DNA of 64,000 nt from Marispirochaeta sp. Its GTDB lineage: Bacteria; Spirochaetota; Spirochaetia; JC444; Marispirochaetaceae. The notes under the pieces are model-generated. The model had not been told where the DNA came from and made no database searches. It saw nothing but the letters and a program-made list of their open reading frames with translations. The stretch is from assembly GCF_963668165.1 (NCBI RefSeq), contig NZ_OY764211.1, forward strand, positions 923,501-987,500. The letters run 5' to 3'. This document shows, piece by piece, positions 8,751-18,078 of this stretch (positions are counted from its first letter, which is position 1; the number at the start of each line of letters is the position of its first letter). The position numbers were made by a program, and so were the translations under genes.

Positions 8751-9533
8751 CTATAAGAAACTTGCCATAACCTGTTCTGTTATAAGACCCCAGCCATCTA
8801 CAAGAACAAAAAGAATAAGCTTAAAAGGCATTGAGATCATAACCGGCGGCAGCATTATCATTCCCATGGACATCAATGTTGAAGCAACAACCATGTCAAT
8901 TATGATAAATGGTATAAACAGCAGAATCCCAATCTTAAAAGCCACGGTCAATTCATGCAGAACAAAGGCAGGTATCAGCACATGTGTTGGAACTTCCGTC
9001 GCGTTTGCAGGTCGCGGCAGGTCCGACAAGCGCATGAACAGCTCAATATTGCTGTAATTTCTCTGCATCTGTCTGAACATAAAAAGCCGTAAAGGACCTT
9101 CAGCATTGTCATACATCTCTTCAAAGCCAATTTCCCCGCCGGCAAAAGGTACAAAACTGTTTTCATAAATATCCGTAAGGGTTGGCCACATTATGAATAT
9201 TGTCAGAAAAAGTGCAATTCCCATGAGAACCTGATTCGGCGGGACCTGCTGCAGCGATAATGCACGCTTAATAAAATCAAACACAATCGCTATGCGCAGG
9301 AATGCGGTGGTTAGTATTATTATCGAAGGAGACAGTGTAATAACCGCCAGCAGTAAAAGTAACTGCAGCGATAAAGCGACTTCCTGGTTGTCTTCCGCTC
9401 CCCGAATTGTGAGATCGACAAACGGAATATTCAAGCCGTCAGCAGGGACATTGACGTTATCCGCTTCCTGGGCTGTCAATACACCGCTACACGTCACCGC
9501 GATCAGCAGGATGACGAGTACTTTTTTTTTCAT
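8751..9533 (-). CDS. fliP: Flagellar export apparatus protein FliP
   Basis: FliP forms the pentameric core of the export gate. The 260-residue product starts with a cleavable signal peptide (about 20 residues, ending LTAQ), a periplasmic stretch, then the membrane core with the FliP signature (TAFLRIAIVFDFIKRAL followed by QVPPNQVLMGIALFLT). The start ATG is preceded by a run of eight G that serves as Shine-Dalgarno and is followed by nine A, an arrangement almost copied at fliO. Length and motif order are normal. Confidence 0.96.
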   Translation of the reverse strand: MKKKVLVILLIAVTCSGVLTAQEADNVNVPADGLNIPFVDLTIRGAEDNQEVALSLQLLLLLAVITLSPSIIILTTAFLRIAIVFDFIKRALSLQQVPPNQVLMGIALFLTIFIMWPTLTDIYENSFVPFAGGEIGFEEMYDNAEGPLRLFMFRQMQRNYSNIELFMRLSDLPRPANATEVPTHVLIPAFVLHELTVAFKIGILLFIPFIIIDMVVASTLMSMGMIMLPPVMISMPFKLILFVLVDGWGLITEQVMASFL

Positions 9534-9580
9534 TCCCCCCCCGGTACATCTCTAAACTACCATCAGGTCTATCAGCGTAC

Positions 9581-10183
9581 TTAGAGATTCTTCATCCTTT
9601 GTCCCTGGTTCTTGAGAAAGTGAGCTGATGACGAAACCGAATCGTCCCCGCTCTCTTCTCCGCCGGAAAGAAGTCCACCGATGAGCTGCTTAAAGCTCTT
9701 TTTCGTAGACGAATCTTCCCGGGCAAGAAAAACATCAATCTCATCACGGCTTTCTTTGTCATCTATTTCCGTTATCAGACTGACACTGTTTTCAGCGGAT
9801 CCCACTAAAAGGAACCGCCCTCCCAGAGAAATAAGGTGTACACTGCGTGTACTGGAGAGGGATTTTGTGGAGAGGATTCGGATAAGATCGTTATCCGGAT
9901 ATCCTCTTCCTGCCATGCGTTTCAACAGAAAGAATAAACCATAAATAGCCGCGACTACTCCGGCAAGTACAAGGACCATGGATACAAAGCTCCATATCGT
10001 CAGGTTCCCGCCGGGTTCTAGCGCTTCTGTAGTGTTGTTTTCCGAAGTTTCCGTATCACCAAAGATAATGCTCTCTTCAGTAATTGGGACTTCGGATCTT
10101 TCCGTTTCGGTTTCCGCTTCCTGCGCTGTGAGGCTACCAACCAAAGCCGCTAACAGCAGGAATGCGAGCACATTTTTTTTCAA
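9581..10183 (-). CDS. fliO: FliO/FliZ-family flagellar biosynthesis protein
   Basis: FliO (called FliZ in Borrelia) helps stabilise the FliP complex during gate assembly. The 200-residue product has a signal peptide (about 20 residues, ending LTAQ), a short acidic periplasmic part, one membrane helix at about residues 63-88, then a cytosolic FliO domain with the conserved pattern of LSTKSLSSTRSVHLISLGGRF-type strands. The start is TTG with a run of eight G at 10187-10194 as Shine-Dalgarno and eight A after it; signal peptides of fliO and fliP are very alike, suggesting local duplication or a shared expression element. Confidence 0.9.
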   Translation of the reverse strand: MKKNVLAFLLLAALVGSLTAQEAETETERSEVPITEESIIFGDTETSENNTTEALEPGGNLTIWSFVSMVLVLAGVVAAIYGLFFLLKRMAGRGYPDNDLIRILSTKSLSSTRSVHLISLGGRFLLVGSAENSVSLITEIDDKESRDEIDVFLAREDSSTKKSFKQLIGGLLSGGEESGDDSVSSSAHFLKNQGQRMKNL

Positions 10184-10256
10184 TGTCCCCCCCCAGAGAC
10201 GTTATATAATAAGCCTACCAATAAAGTCGGCGTTTGTCCAGATTTAACTCCTTATA

Positions 10257-11363
10257 TCATGTCAAATCAGACATTCTTTCCATTGGAGATACAATTTCGG
10301 TTACCCGAACTCCAAAATTCTCGTCAATAACCACTACTTCGCCCTTGGCGATCAGTTTATGGTTCACAAGAATGTCCACGGGTTCACCGGCAAGTTTATC
10401 CAGTTCGATAATGGTGCCCTCTCCCATGCCCAGGATTTCACGGATAAGCCGTTTTGTACGTCCCAGCTCGACCGTCATTTCCATATAGACATCCATGAGC
10501 AGGCCTATATTGCCCTGATCTCCTGCTGATGCCTGTGGATAGAGGTTAGGAAATTGCACAGACTGAACGTTCGGCGGCTGTTGATAATTCATGCTCATTC
10601 CCTGCTGCATCTGAGGATATCCCCCGCCCATGGGCTGCTGCATTCCGCCCCCCATCAGGCCCTGGCCCATGCCTCCCCCCATCTGAGCAGACTGCTGTGC
10701 CTGAGACGGTGAAGTCTGCGGCGGTTTTACAACATCTGATACTGCAGACAAGGAAAAAATCTCCATCAGCTGGGCCGGCTTTTCCCCTTCTATTGTCACG
10801 GGGTAGCTTACCCTCAGAAACCCGTCGCCCGGCAAGGAGATATTCTCTTTGGTCAGCATCTCCGTTTCACCTGGCGTGGTCATCACAGTCTTTCCGACTG
10901 AGTCTCCCAGGGTAGTTGCAATTGCTCCTGCCAGGGTGTTGCCGGCCTCAGACAGAGCAGACAATGCTGCCTCATCCAGATCAATCTCATCCTGTCCCAT
11001 CATTAACCCGGCGATTGTTGTTGCCAGATTAACTGGAAGCAGATAAATGTGTTCCCCTACAACTCCTTCCGAGAATCCTATTCTGGTTACCACCATCTGA
11101 TCCGGTGCCGAACCGACAAACCCTTCACGGTTCATAAGTTCAACCTCGGGTTTTCCGATGGTTACGCTTTTTCCGATTATGCCGCTCAGATTCGAGGCCT
11201 GACTCGATACGGCTCCCGACAGCTTCGAAGCAAAGGCCATCTGCTGTTCCTGGGTAAGCCCGGCGGGAGCGTCGTTTGAACTCTCCTCTCCCCCGAAATC
11301 AAATCCGCCGCCGCCCTGCAGCAAAGCATCAATTTCGTCTTGCGATAATGAACCATCACTCAT
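10257..11363 (-). CDS. fliY: FliY-type motor switch protein (CheC-like + FliN domain)
   Basis: This is the FliN component of the C ring. The 368-residue protein starts with a FliM-like peptide (LSQDEIDALL, residues 6-15) that in homologues binds CheY-P, then a CheC-like phosphatase domain (about residues 30-215), a Gln/Gly/Met-rich linker (about 225-275) and a C-terminal SpoA/FliN domain (VELGRTKRLIREILGMGEG and following). This domain order is the FliY form known from Bacillus and spirochaetes. It starts three bases after the fliM stop; whether the CheC part is an active CheY-P phosphatase cannot be told from sequence by eye. Confidence 0.93.
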   Translation of the reverse strand: MSDGSLSQDEIDALLQGGGGFDFGGEESSNDAPAGLTQEQQMAFASKLSGAVSSQASNLSGIIGKSVTIGKPEVELMNREGFVGSAPDQMVVTRIGFSEGVVGEHIYLLPVNLATTIAGLMMGQDEIDLDEAALSALSEAGNTLAGAIATTLGDSVGKTVMTTPGETEMLTKENISLPGDGFLRVSYPVTIEGEKPAQLMEIFSLSAVSDVVKPPQTSPSQAQQSAQMGGGMGQGLMGGGMQQPMGGGYPQMQQGMSMNYQQPPNVQSVQFPNLYPQASAGDQGNIGLLMDVYMEMTVELGRTKRLIREILGMGEGTIIELDKLAGEPVDILVNHKLIAKGEVVVIDENFGVRVTEIVSPMERMSDLT

Positions 11364-11365
11364 GA

Positions 11366-12391
11366 CTACTCTTCTCCTTCGACGGCGAGCTCTTCGAACT
11401 CTTCTTTTTCTATATCCTCAAGTTTCTGGGTTATCTGAACCGCCACTTTGTTCCCTACAAGCCCCGGCCTGCAGAGAAACTTCTTCCGGTTTCCGATCTT
11501 CAGTACCATCGGGTCGCTGGTACGGGTATCCTGCAGCCGGATAACATCTCCCATGCGCAGAGACAGTACATCCCGTACAGTAAGATTTATGCTCCCAATT
11601 TCGGCTACCACGTTAATATGTACGGTGGACAAGCGTTCCTTAATAATATTAAGGTTTTCCGTTGTTGCCCCGGACCGCACCGTAGAATACATATACTGGG
11701 CCGAAAGCTTGGATATGATCGGCTCTATAGTCAGGTAGGGAATACAGAAGTTCATCATTCCCTCTACTTCTCCTACCTTTGTTTCCAGTGTCACCAGCAC
11801 AACCATTTCTGTAGGCGGAACAATCTGGGCAAATTGCGGGTTAGTCTCTATCTGACCCAGCCGCGGCCGCAGATCAATTACCTGGCTCCATGCCTCACGC
11901 AGGTTGCCCAGAATACGGACAATAATGCCCTCCATTACCGATTGCTCGATATCCGAAAGGTCCCGCTGGACCTTTGTTCCTTCTCCCTGACCGCCGAACA
12001 GACGATCGATAATGGAGAAAGTGATGGCCGGATCGATCTCCAGAACAGCTGAACCCTTTAATGGATCCATATTAATAATTCCCAGGGTCGTGGGATTTGG
12101 AATGGACCGTATAAACTCCTCGTAGGTAAGCTGATCCACTGAGGCCACATGTACGTGTACCATGCTGCGCAACTGTGCAGAGAGGGCAGTCGTGGTAAGA
12201 CGCGCAAAGGTCTCATGCATTATGGAAACGGTACGGATCTGCTCTTTAGAAAACTTGTCAGGACGCTTGAAGTCATATATTTTGATCTTCCGCTGATCCG
12301 CTGCCTGAGAAACCTCTTCGCTTTCGATATCCCCTGTAGAAATTGCCGTTAACAGCTGGTCAATTTCATCCTGGGATAATACCTCGTTCAT
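11366..12391 (-). CDS. fliM: Flagellar motor switch protein FliM
   Basis: FliM is the CheY-P-binding subunit of the switch. The 341-residue product has the N-terminal CheY-binding peptide (LSQDEIDQLL, residues 5-14), the middle CheC-like domain with the GGxG-type loop (LFGGQGEGTKVQRDL), and a C-terminal SpoA domain. Length and order fit the family, with no gaps. It lies between fliL (30 bases upstream) and fliY (2 bases downstream). Confidence 0.97.
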   Translation of the reverse strand: MNEVLSQDEIDQLLTAISTGDIESEEVSQAADQRKIKIYDFKRPDKFSKEQIRTVSIMHETFARLTTTALSAQLRSMVHVHVASVDQLTYEEFIRSIPNPTTLGIINMDPLKGSAVLEIDPAITFSIIDRLFGGQGEGTKVQRDLSDIEQSVMEGIIVRILGNLREAWSQVIDLRPRLGQIETNPQFAQIVPPTEMVVLVTLETKVGEVEGMMNFCIPYLTIEPIISKLSAQYMYSTVRSGATTENLNIIKERLSTVHINVVAEIGSINLTVRDVLSLRMGDVIRLQDTRTSDPMVLKIGNRKKFLCRPGLVGNKVAVQITQKLEDIEKEEFEELAVEGEE

Positions 12392-12420
12392 CCGCTACCC
12401 TCTAAACACCGTCTTTGATG

Positions 12421-12975
12421 CTAAAAATCAAGTATCTGCAGGTCCATAATTATTACTCTTTCAATATTCGGACCAGTAAGTCTGTCGTTAATCAAGGTCT
12501 TCAGCTCATTCGTTATCTGGGCCTCATGTCTGGGAGTAAGCTCTGCAGCATTTTTTGTGCTGAAATAGTGGCGTATTTCCGCCTGCAGGGGTGACTGTCG
12601 ATCGTTCAATTCCGTCTGGATGGTTTTATTATCCTTTTCATAACCAATCTTGACCTTCACAATTACCGTCATCGGTTCGGTATCGGAGGTTCTGGTACGA
12701 ATCTCTTCTATTCCATCCCACCATTGCAGGATCGGTGCTATACCCTGGTATTCCTGGGAAACCGCGGGAAGCGACTGCTGGGCTGATCCCCGGTTTAGGA
12801 TCTGCATGGTAATCACGACGACAGTTACAATAAATATTATGGCGGCGAGCCCCATAGCCACCAGCTTGAGGATCTTTACTACGATTTCGGGGAGAAAACC
12901 TCCCCTTCCTCCGGAGTCCGGTTCAACACCGCCGGTTACATCATCGTCGCCGAATACGACATCTTCATCTGCCAT
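12421..12975 (-). CDS. fliL: Stator-associated flagellar protein FliL
   Basis: FliL is a single-pass inner-membrane protein that surrounds and stabilises the stator units. From ATG 12975 the product has 184 residues: an acidic cytosolic tail with a Gly-rich patch, one membrane helix at about residues 31-56, and a periplasmic stomatin-like FliL domain ending in IMDLQILDF. A GTG six bases upstream is also possible; the ATG has AGGAG at a suitable distance. It follows motB in the operon, consistent with its job. Confidence 0.94.
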   Translation of the reverse strand: MADEDVVFGDDDVTGGVEPDSGGRGGFLPEIVVKILKLVAMGLAAIIFIVTVVVITMQILNRGSAQQSLPAVSQEYQGIAPILQWWDGIEEIRTRTSDTEPMTVIVKVKIGYEKDNKTIQTELNDRQSPLQAEIRHYFSTKNAAELTPRHEAQITNELKTLINDRLTGPNIERVIIMDLQILDF

Positions 12976-13067
12976 GTCCACCTACTCCTGAAAAGCGGCA
13001 TCTACCGCCCTTTCATAAAAAAGTATCAAATAAAAGTTCCTTATGCAAACCCTCATTGCATACCAGC

Positions 13068-13790
13068 CTACAAGTGTCCGTCACTGAGAATTACAATATC
13101 GATACGCCGGTTGTAAGCCCGGCCTTCGGGAGTATCATTTGTCGTCAGTGGGACGGTGTCGGAAAAACCGGCGACCTGAAACTGATCCTCCGGTACGCCG
13201 TACTGTACAAGATACTTGAGCGTATTTATTGCCCGTGCAGAAGATAACTCCCAGTTTGTCGGCCACGGTCCAGCAGGATCTGTGGGTGCCGAATCGGTGT
13301 GACCCTCTATTCTGAATTTTCGCCCCTCCAGAGAAATAAGCAGTTGAGATACCTTCTGCAGTGTCTCCCGGGTATTTTCTATGTCTATCTCCGCGCTGGC
13401 TGGTCGAAAAAACGAGTCTGCAGCCAGACTGATTATAAGTCCCCGTTCATCCTCGGTAACCCTGACTTTTTTTGTCTTGATCTCAGGCTGGAACTGGCTT
13501 ATAGCCCGTTTTCGGGCCTTATCCAGAGCCCTTCCCTTGTCTACAGAAGGCAGGGTCATGATATTGTTCCCCAGTTCCGCCAGTTCTCCCGCCTGAAGGG
13601 TATTCCCCCCTTCCAGCACACCCAGACCGGAAAATGCTGCCAGAATCAGCTTAAGCTGCGAACCATCGACCTCCGCAGTGGTATACATCATTACAAAAAA
13701 TGTTAGGAGAAGTGTCACCATATCGCCATAGGTAAGCATCCAATCGGCGGCACCTTCGGGACATTTTTTGCATTTCTTCGGCCTTGGCAT
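13068..13790 (-). CDS. motB: Flagellar stator subunit MotB
   Basis: MotB anchors the stator to peptidoglycan and carries the ion-binding aspartate. The 240-residue product has one N-terminal membrane helix with Asp23 in YGDMVTLLLTFF, a linker, and an OmpA-like domain at about residues 115-235 with the peptidoglycan-binding pattern (RIEGHTDSAP, later NWELSSARA and FSDTVP). The cytosolic tail holds two Cys residues and several Lys. It starts 14 bases after motA. The sequence does not decide between H+ and Na+ coupling. Confidence 0.96.
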   Translation of the reverse strand: MPRPKKCKKCPEGAADWMLTYGDMVTLLLTFFVMMYTTAEVDGSQLKLILAAFSGLGVLEGGNTLQAGELAELGNNIMTLPSVDKGRALDKARKRAISQFQPEIKTKKVRVTEDERGLIISLAADSFFRPASAEIDIENTRETLQKVSQLLISLEGRKFRIEGHTDSAPTDPAGPWPTNWELSSARAINTLKYLVQYGVPEDQFQVAGFSDTVPLTTNDTPEGRAYNRRIDIVILSDGHL

Positions 13791-13804
13791 ACCAGCTACA
13801 ATTC

Positions 13805-14587
13805 CTATTCGGCGGCAGATTCCGCCATAATCGCCTCTCGTCTAAGGGGAGGCAGAAAACTCAGTAGTTTAACCTCGAGTATCCGAGGGTTATCTCCGGA
13901 TTGTATGGAGAGGATACCTTCTATCATAATTTCCTTGACCAGGGTTTCCCCTTTGTCCCTGTCTTCAAGCTTTGCTTTTATGGGGATCAATACCAGATTG
14001 GCAAAGATTGCACCGTACATTGTTGTAATAAGCGCCAGGGCCATCCCAGATCCTATTGAATCGGCGTCGTTCAGGTTAGCCAGCATGGCGATCAGTCCGG
14101 CCAGGGTTCCGATCATGCCAAAGGCCGGTGCTACCTTTCCCCAGAAGTCAAAGAGCTGAATTCCGTCCTGGTGACGCTCCTGAACCTGGTTAAGTTCGTT
14201 ATAAAGCAGGTTCTTTATTATCTCCGGGTCCGTTCCGTCCACAACCAGCTGAATTCCCTTTTTCATAAATTCCTGGTCGACCTCTTCAAGGTCGTCTTCC
14301 AGGGCTAAAAGTCCTTCACGGCGGGCTTTCTCGGAGAAGTTCACCAGGGTGGAGATTATGGCTTCCTCACCCCAATTGGGAACATTAAGAGCATGATTCA
14401 GGTAGCGCATCATTCCCAGAACCCGTTGCAGAGGATTCGCTACCATCAGGGCCGCGAAGGATCCGCCGATAACCATAAAAATCGATGGAATATCGACATA
14501 GGAAGACAAGCTTCCACCGGAAGTAAAGACTGACATCAGAATCATGACGAATCCGAGTATCAATCCAATAATCGTTCCCAAATCCAT
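13805..14587 (-). CDS. motA: Flagellar stator subunit MotA
   Basis: MotA forms the five-subunit ring that rotates around MotB to produce torque. The 260-residue product has four membrane segments (two near the N-terminus, two at about residues 145-205), a large cytosolic loop with charged helices, and the conserved segment PAFGMIGTLAGLIAMLANL in the third helix region. Length is normal. It is followed by motB and preceded at seven bases by flbD. Confidence 0.96.
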   Translation of the reverse strand: MDLGTIIGLILGFVMILMSVFTSGGSLSSYVDIPSIFMVIGGSFAALMVANPLQRVLGMMRYLNHALNVPNWGEEAIISTLVNFSEKARREGLLALEDDLEEVDQEFMKKGIQLVVDGTDPEIIKNLLYNELNQVQERHQDGIQLFDFWGKVAPAFGMIGTLAGLIAMLANLNDADSIGSGMALALITTMYGAIFANLVLIPIKAKLEDRDKGETLVKEIMIEGILSIQSGDNPRILEVKLLSFLPPLRREAIMAESAAE

Positions 14588-14594
14588 TCTTCGG

Positions 14595-14792
14595 TTACTC
14601 CTCGTTCTTAAAGGCCCCTATCAGACGCCGGTACTCAATAATTGAATTCAGAATCGACTGGCGGTCCTCTCGAACTACCAGCCGTTTACCAGACAGCATG
14701 ATCAGGGTTGTATCCGGATTGGCTTCCATATATTCAATCTGATGGGGATTAACCCAGTAAACCGTTCCGTCCAACCGTGTTACTTCAATCAT
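14595..14792 (-). CDS. flbD: Small flagellar protein FlbD
   Basis: This 65-residue protein belongs to the FlbD family, found next to flgE and motA in spirochaetes and many Firmicutes. It begins with the family pattern IEVTRLDGTVYWVNPHQIE and contains GKRLVVREDRQSI. No enzymatic motif or membrane segment is visible; the function is not established, and a role in hook or stator assembly is guessed from its neighbours. The name must not be confused with the unrelated Caulobacter response regulator of the same name. Confidence 0.93.
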   Translation of the reverse strand: MIEVTRLDGTVYWVNPHQIEYMEANPDTTLIMLSGKRLVVREDRQSILNSIIEYRRLIGAFKNEE

Positions 14793-14812
14793 CTGTGGCC
14801 TATTCTAACCTC

Positions 14813-16207
14813 TTAACGCTTTAAGGTCAAAAGTTCCTGCAGCATCTGATCCGATGTTTGAATCGTCTTGCTGTTCGACTGGAAACCACGCTGCGTTACA
14901 ATCATATCAGTAAACTGCTCTGCCAGGTCTACATTACTCATCTCCAAAGCACCGGCAATGAACTTTCCCTTCCCGGCAACACCGCTCTCGGAGATATTGG
15001 GATCTCCTGAGTTATTGGTCACCATATAGGTGCTTTCACCTGCCTTTTCAAGTCCACCGGGATTTATAAAGCTGGCCAGGGCTACCTGTCCGATGGTACG
15101 GTTGGTACCGTTTGAATAGACCCCGGTTATCATTCCCGACTGGTCAATCTTAAATGTCTCCAGATATCCCATGGGGTAACCATTCTGGCTGAACGCCTTG
15201 GTAGAGCTTTTTTCCGCGAACTGGGTCATGGAGCTTACCACGCTTCCTACCTCTCCCAGATTCAGATTAAAGGTCTGGCGAAGCACAGCACCTTCCGCAT
15301 CGGGGTTGGCATCGGGAACATCAAAGGATATCTGTGTCTGCAGCAGCCCGTCTGTCAGTATATCACCCTGAGCATCGGTTACCGACTCCAGGGTACCCAG
15401 ATTATTAAAATTAACCGTAAAGGTCGCGGTTTCATTATTAGCAGCCCCAACTTCCGCCAGGGTATTTGCTGTGTCCGCTCCAGTCTCATCAGGATTCATG
15501 GTAACAACAGCGTCCCAGCTGTTTGGCGCTCCCACGGCCTTGGTAAAGTTTATTCGCATGGTATGGGTATTACCAAAGTCGTCATAGACTGTCTTGTCGA
15601 TGGTCCAGGTTCCTTGAAGCGCTTCAGCAGGACCTGCATCGGGAGGTATTTCTCCAATCCGTTTGTCCAGGTTACAGGCAAGATAGACTTCGCTGGTTCC
15701 TGATGCAGGGTCTTTTCCTCCGACGGGAATGGTTATGTCACCAACATCCGAAGCGGTATTTATCATGGTCAGCCCTTCTACTTCCTGGGCCATCCATCCC
15801 TGGACCTTTAATCCGTTCGCCGGATTTACCAGGGTACCCTCTTCGTCAAGACCAAAGGCGCCAGCCCTGGTGTAGACCTCCTGGTCCCCCTCCCGGAGAA
15901 TAAAGAAACCATTTCCCTGAATCGCGATATCAGTCATTACCCCGGTTGTCTGAAGAGAGCCCTGGGTATGGATGGTATCGATAGCAGCAATGGTCATACC
16001 CAGACCGACCTGTTTCGGGTTTACTCCTCCCAGTTCATCGGTAGGGCGGGCGGCTCCAGACATTGTCTGGGACAGCATATCCTGAAAATTCACCCTCCCT
16101 TTCTTAAAACCGATGGTATTGACGTTTGAGATGTTGTTACCAATAACATCCATCCGCGTCTGATGATTCTGCAGACCGGAAACACCGGCATAAAGGGACC
16201 GCATCAT
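14813..16207 (-). CDS. flgE: Flagellar hook protein FlgE
   Basis: FlgE polymerises into the hook. The 464-residue protein has the rod/hook N-terminal motif ([20 protein letters not shown]), a central D1/D2 part and the conserved C-terminal helix ([20 protein letters not shown]). Lys165, Cys178 and Asn179 are present at the same numbers as the residues that form and catalyse the lysinoalanine cross-link in Treponema denticola FlgE (numbering recalled from published work). The start is the first of two ATG codons overlapping the flgD stop, at about ten bases from an AGGAGG. The cross-linked hook is a spirochaete adaptation to periplasmic flagella. Confidence 0.97.
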   Translation of the reverse strand: MMRSLYAGVSGLQNHQTRMDVIGNNISNVNTIGFKKGRVNFQDMLSQTMSGAARPTDELGGVNPKQVGLGMTIAAIDTIHTQGSLQTTGVMTDIAIQGNGFFILREGDQEVYTRAGAFGLDEEGTLVNPANGLKVQGWMAQEVEGLTMINTASDVGDITIPVGGKDPASGTSEVYLACNLDKRIGEIPPDAGPAEALQGTWTIDKTVYDDFGNTHTMRINFTKAVGAPNSWDAVVTMNPDETGADTANTLAEVGAANNETATFTVNFNNLGTLESVTDAQGDILTDGLLQTQISFDVPDANPDAEGAVLRQTFNLNLGEVGSVVSSMTQFAEKSSTKAFSQNGYPMGYLETFKIDQSGMITGVYSNGTNRTIGQVALASFINPGGLEKAGESTYMVTNNSGDPNISESGVAGKGKFIAGALEMSNVDLAEQFTDMIVTQRGFQSNSKTIQTSDQMLQELLTLKR

Positions 16208-16656
16208 ATATTCATATCCTCCTGGCGCATTACCTTTTCAATCTCATCTACACCGTAGTAGATCCCGTTTACAAGTACCTGGGGGAAATCCCGTCCGGAT
16301 ACTGCTTCTACTGTACCACGTATAACCTGGTCACCCCGGATAATCTCCACCTGATGTCCCAGGGTATTCATGGCCTTTGCAGAAGCCATTACTCCGGAGA
16401 GCTGAGTGAAAGAACTTGCCATATTGGTCATCTGCTCCAGGGTGGAGAACTGGGCCATCTGGGCAATAAACTCTTTATCCTTCATGGGCTCCGTAGGGTC
16501 CTGATGGGTCAACTGGGTCAACAGGATTTTCAGAAAATCGTCCTTGTCCAGTTCCTGCTTCGCCTTTCTGCCGGAATCGATAGTCTTATTCAGCAGATCA
16601 ACCTGCATCTGTGTTCTGGCCTTGTCGGCGCTGTCCATGGCAGTGGAAATATCCAT
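16204..16656 (-). CDS. flgD: Hook-capping scaffold protein FlgD
   Basis: FlgD is the cap on which hook subunits assemble. The product is short (150 residues): it keeps the conserved N-terminal part ([28 protein letters not shown] and [12 protein letters not shown], written here in pieces) and a C-terminal segment with [18 protein letters not shown], but the tudor/FNIII insert of enterobacterial FlgD is missing. Spirochaete FlgD proteins are commonly this short. It overlaps flgE by four bases. Confidence 0.95.
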   Translation of the reverse strand: MDISTAMDSADKARTQMQVDLLNKTIDSGRKAKQELDKDDFLKILLTQLTHQDPTEPMKDKEFIAQMAQFSTLEQMTNMASSFTQLSGVMASAKAMNTLGHQVEIIRGDQVIRGTVEAVSGRDFPQVLVNGIYYGVDEIEKVMRQEDMNI

Positions 16657-16668
16657 TGTACTTATCTC

Positions 16669-18069
16669 CTACACATATACATTGACCCGACTATCGCCGA
16701 AGAGATAATCTTCGACCCGGGGTATCTGTTCATCAAAAATCCTGGTCAGTTTTTCCACAGGAACACCTTCCATATTCCGTTCTCTTCGCCGCCCGGAAAA
16801 CCCTTCTCTCTGTCCTACAGAGACATCGAGCCCGGTGGTCTGAAATCCGTTTTCCCGGAATGCCCGGTTCAGGGCCTCCATGTTCTCCTGAAAAACCTCT
16901 CTCACACTATTATTTTCGACAATTATCCGGCCGGCTATATGCCTATTATCAGTCAGATTCAAACGTATTCGAACTTCGCCCAGTTTTTCCGGCTTCAGGA
17001 TCAAACGAATCTCTCCCTGATCCCGGTCTTTCAGTACAAACTGAGCCTTCTTCAGAATTTCCGCGTTTCCCTCGTCCTTCAAAGCACGGGATAAATCCGC
17101 CGCTGCCTGTACAGGCTGGGAATCGCTGCGTGCGATGTTTCCGTCTCCCTTACTCTGAACCGGCTCAAGAACAAGAAACTCCTGCCGACCCGGGTTCTCA
17201 GGTTTCGCTGCATCCTGTACGCCCGTGCTGTCGATCTTCCCGGCGACCTTTTCTGAAGACTGCTCGTTTTTTTGCGCCTTTTGCCGCCGTAAATCGATAA
17301 TTTCAGCTTTTATTGCCTGACTGTTTTCATCTCCGTTTTTTACTCCAGCGCCAGGATCAGGACGGGAAAATCCTTCAGAAGCCTCATCCTTTTGACTGGA
17401 CTGCCTCTTCGCTCCTTCTGCGACAGCGGCTGAGAGGCTCCCGCTATTCTCTGTATCCCCTTTGACAGGAAAACCGGAACCATTGAGGTTTTCGTCTTTC
17501 GACCTGTCTTTTTCGCTCTTTTCGACATCAGACTTCGCCGAATCATTATCGGCTTCTGAAAGTCCATGGGATGCATTTTTAGTGAGGAGTGCAGAATCTT
17601 TCAGATTCTTTTTTTCTCTGTTTTCTTTCCCTACTGGTACGGGAATTTCGCCCGATTCACGTTTCGCTGTAATTAACCTGGTTTCTCGATTATCCTTTTC
17701 CACTGATTCGGTTCTGTAATTATCATTGTCACTTTTTTTTCCGGAAACAGATTCTTCCGCGTTCTCTCGGGTATCACCGCTGCGCGCAGAATCTTTGTCT
17801 GCGCTTGAATCACTTCCCTGATCCTTCGTTTGCGATTTTACCGTATCCTCATCAGATACCCTGCTTTCCTGATCATCCCTCTGTACGGCAGCTTTTGGCT
17901 GAAGATCACTGTCCCGCTGTTCAGCCTCCTGCTGTACGGATGACCCGCCCCTGTCTTCTTCGGCCCGAGTCAGATATTCGCCAAAAGAAGGTCCTTCAAC
18001 CTCCGGCCCTTGCGGAGAGAAATCCGCGGGTCGTGAGTTGTAGGAGAGAATCTCTACCGGGCTTATCAT
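16669..18069 (-). CDS. fliK: Flagellar hook-length control protein FliK
   Basis: FliK measures hook length and triggers the FlhB switch. The 466-residue protein has a long, polar, low-complexity N-terminal part (about residues 20-320, rich in Asp, Glu, Lys, Ser and Gln, probably disordered) and a folded C-terminal Flg_hook domain at about residues 340-425 (GEIRLILKPEKLGEVRIRLN, then NSVREVFQENMEALNRAF). It lies between flbB and flgD, the usual place; in Treponema the same gene has been called tap1 and in Borrelia flbC (from memory). The disordered region is expected to diverge quickly. Confidence 0.92.
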   Translation of the reverse strand: MISPVEILSYNSRPADFSPQGPEVEGPSFGEYLTRAEEDRGGSSVQQEAEQRDSDLQPKAAVQRDDQESRVSDEDTVKSQTKDQGSDSSADKDSARSGDTRENAEESVSGKKSDNDNYRTESVEKDNRETRLITAKRESGEIPVPVGKENREKKNLKDSALLTKNASHGLSEADNDSAKSDVEKSEKDRSKDENLNGSGFPVKGDTENSGSLSAAVAEGAKRQSSQKDEASEGFSRPDPGAGVKNGDENSQAIKAEIIDLRRQKAQKNEQSSEKVAGKIDSTGVQDAAKPENPGRQEFLVLEPVQSKGDGNIARSDSQPVQAAADLSRALKDEGNAEILKKAQFVLKDRDQGEIRLILKPEKLGEVRIRLNLTDNRHIAGRIIVENNSVREVFQENMEALNRAFRENGFQTTGLDVSVGQREGFSGRRRERNMEGVPVEKLTRIFDEQIPRVEDYLFGDSRVNVYV

Positions 18070-18078
18070 CTTTTTGTA

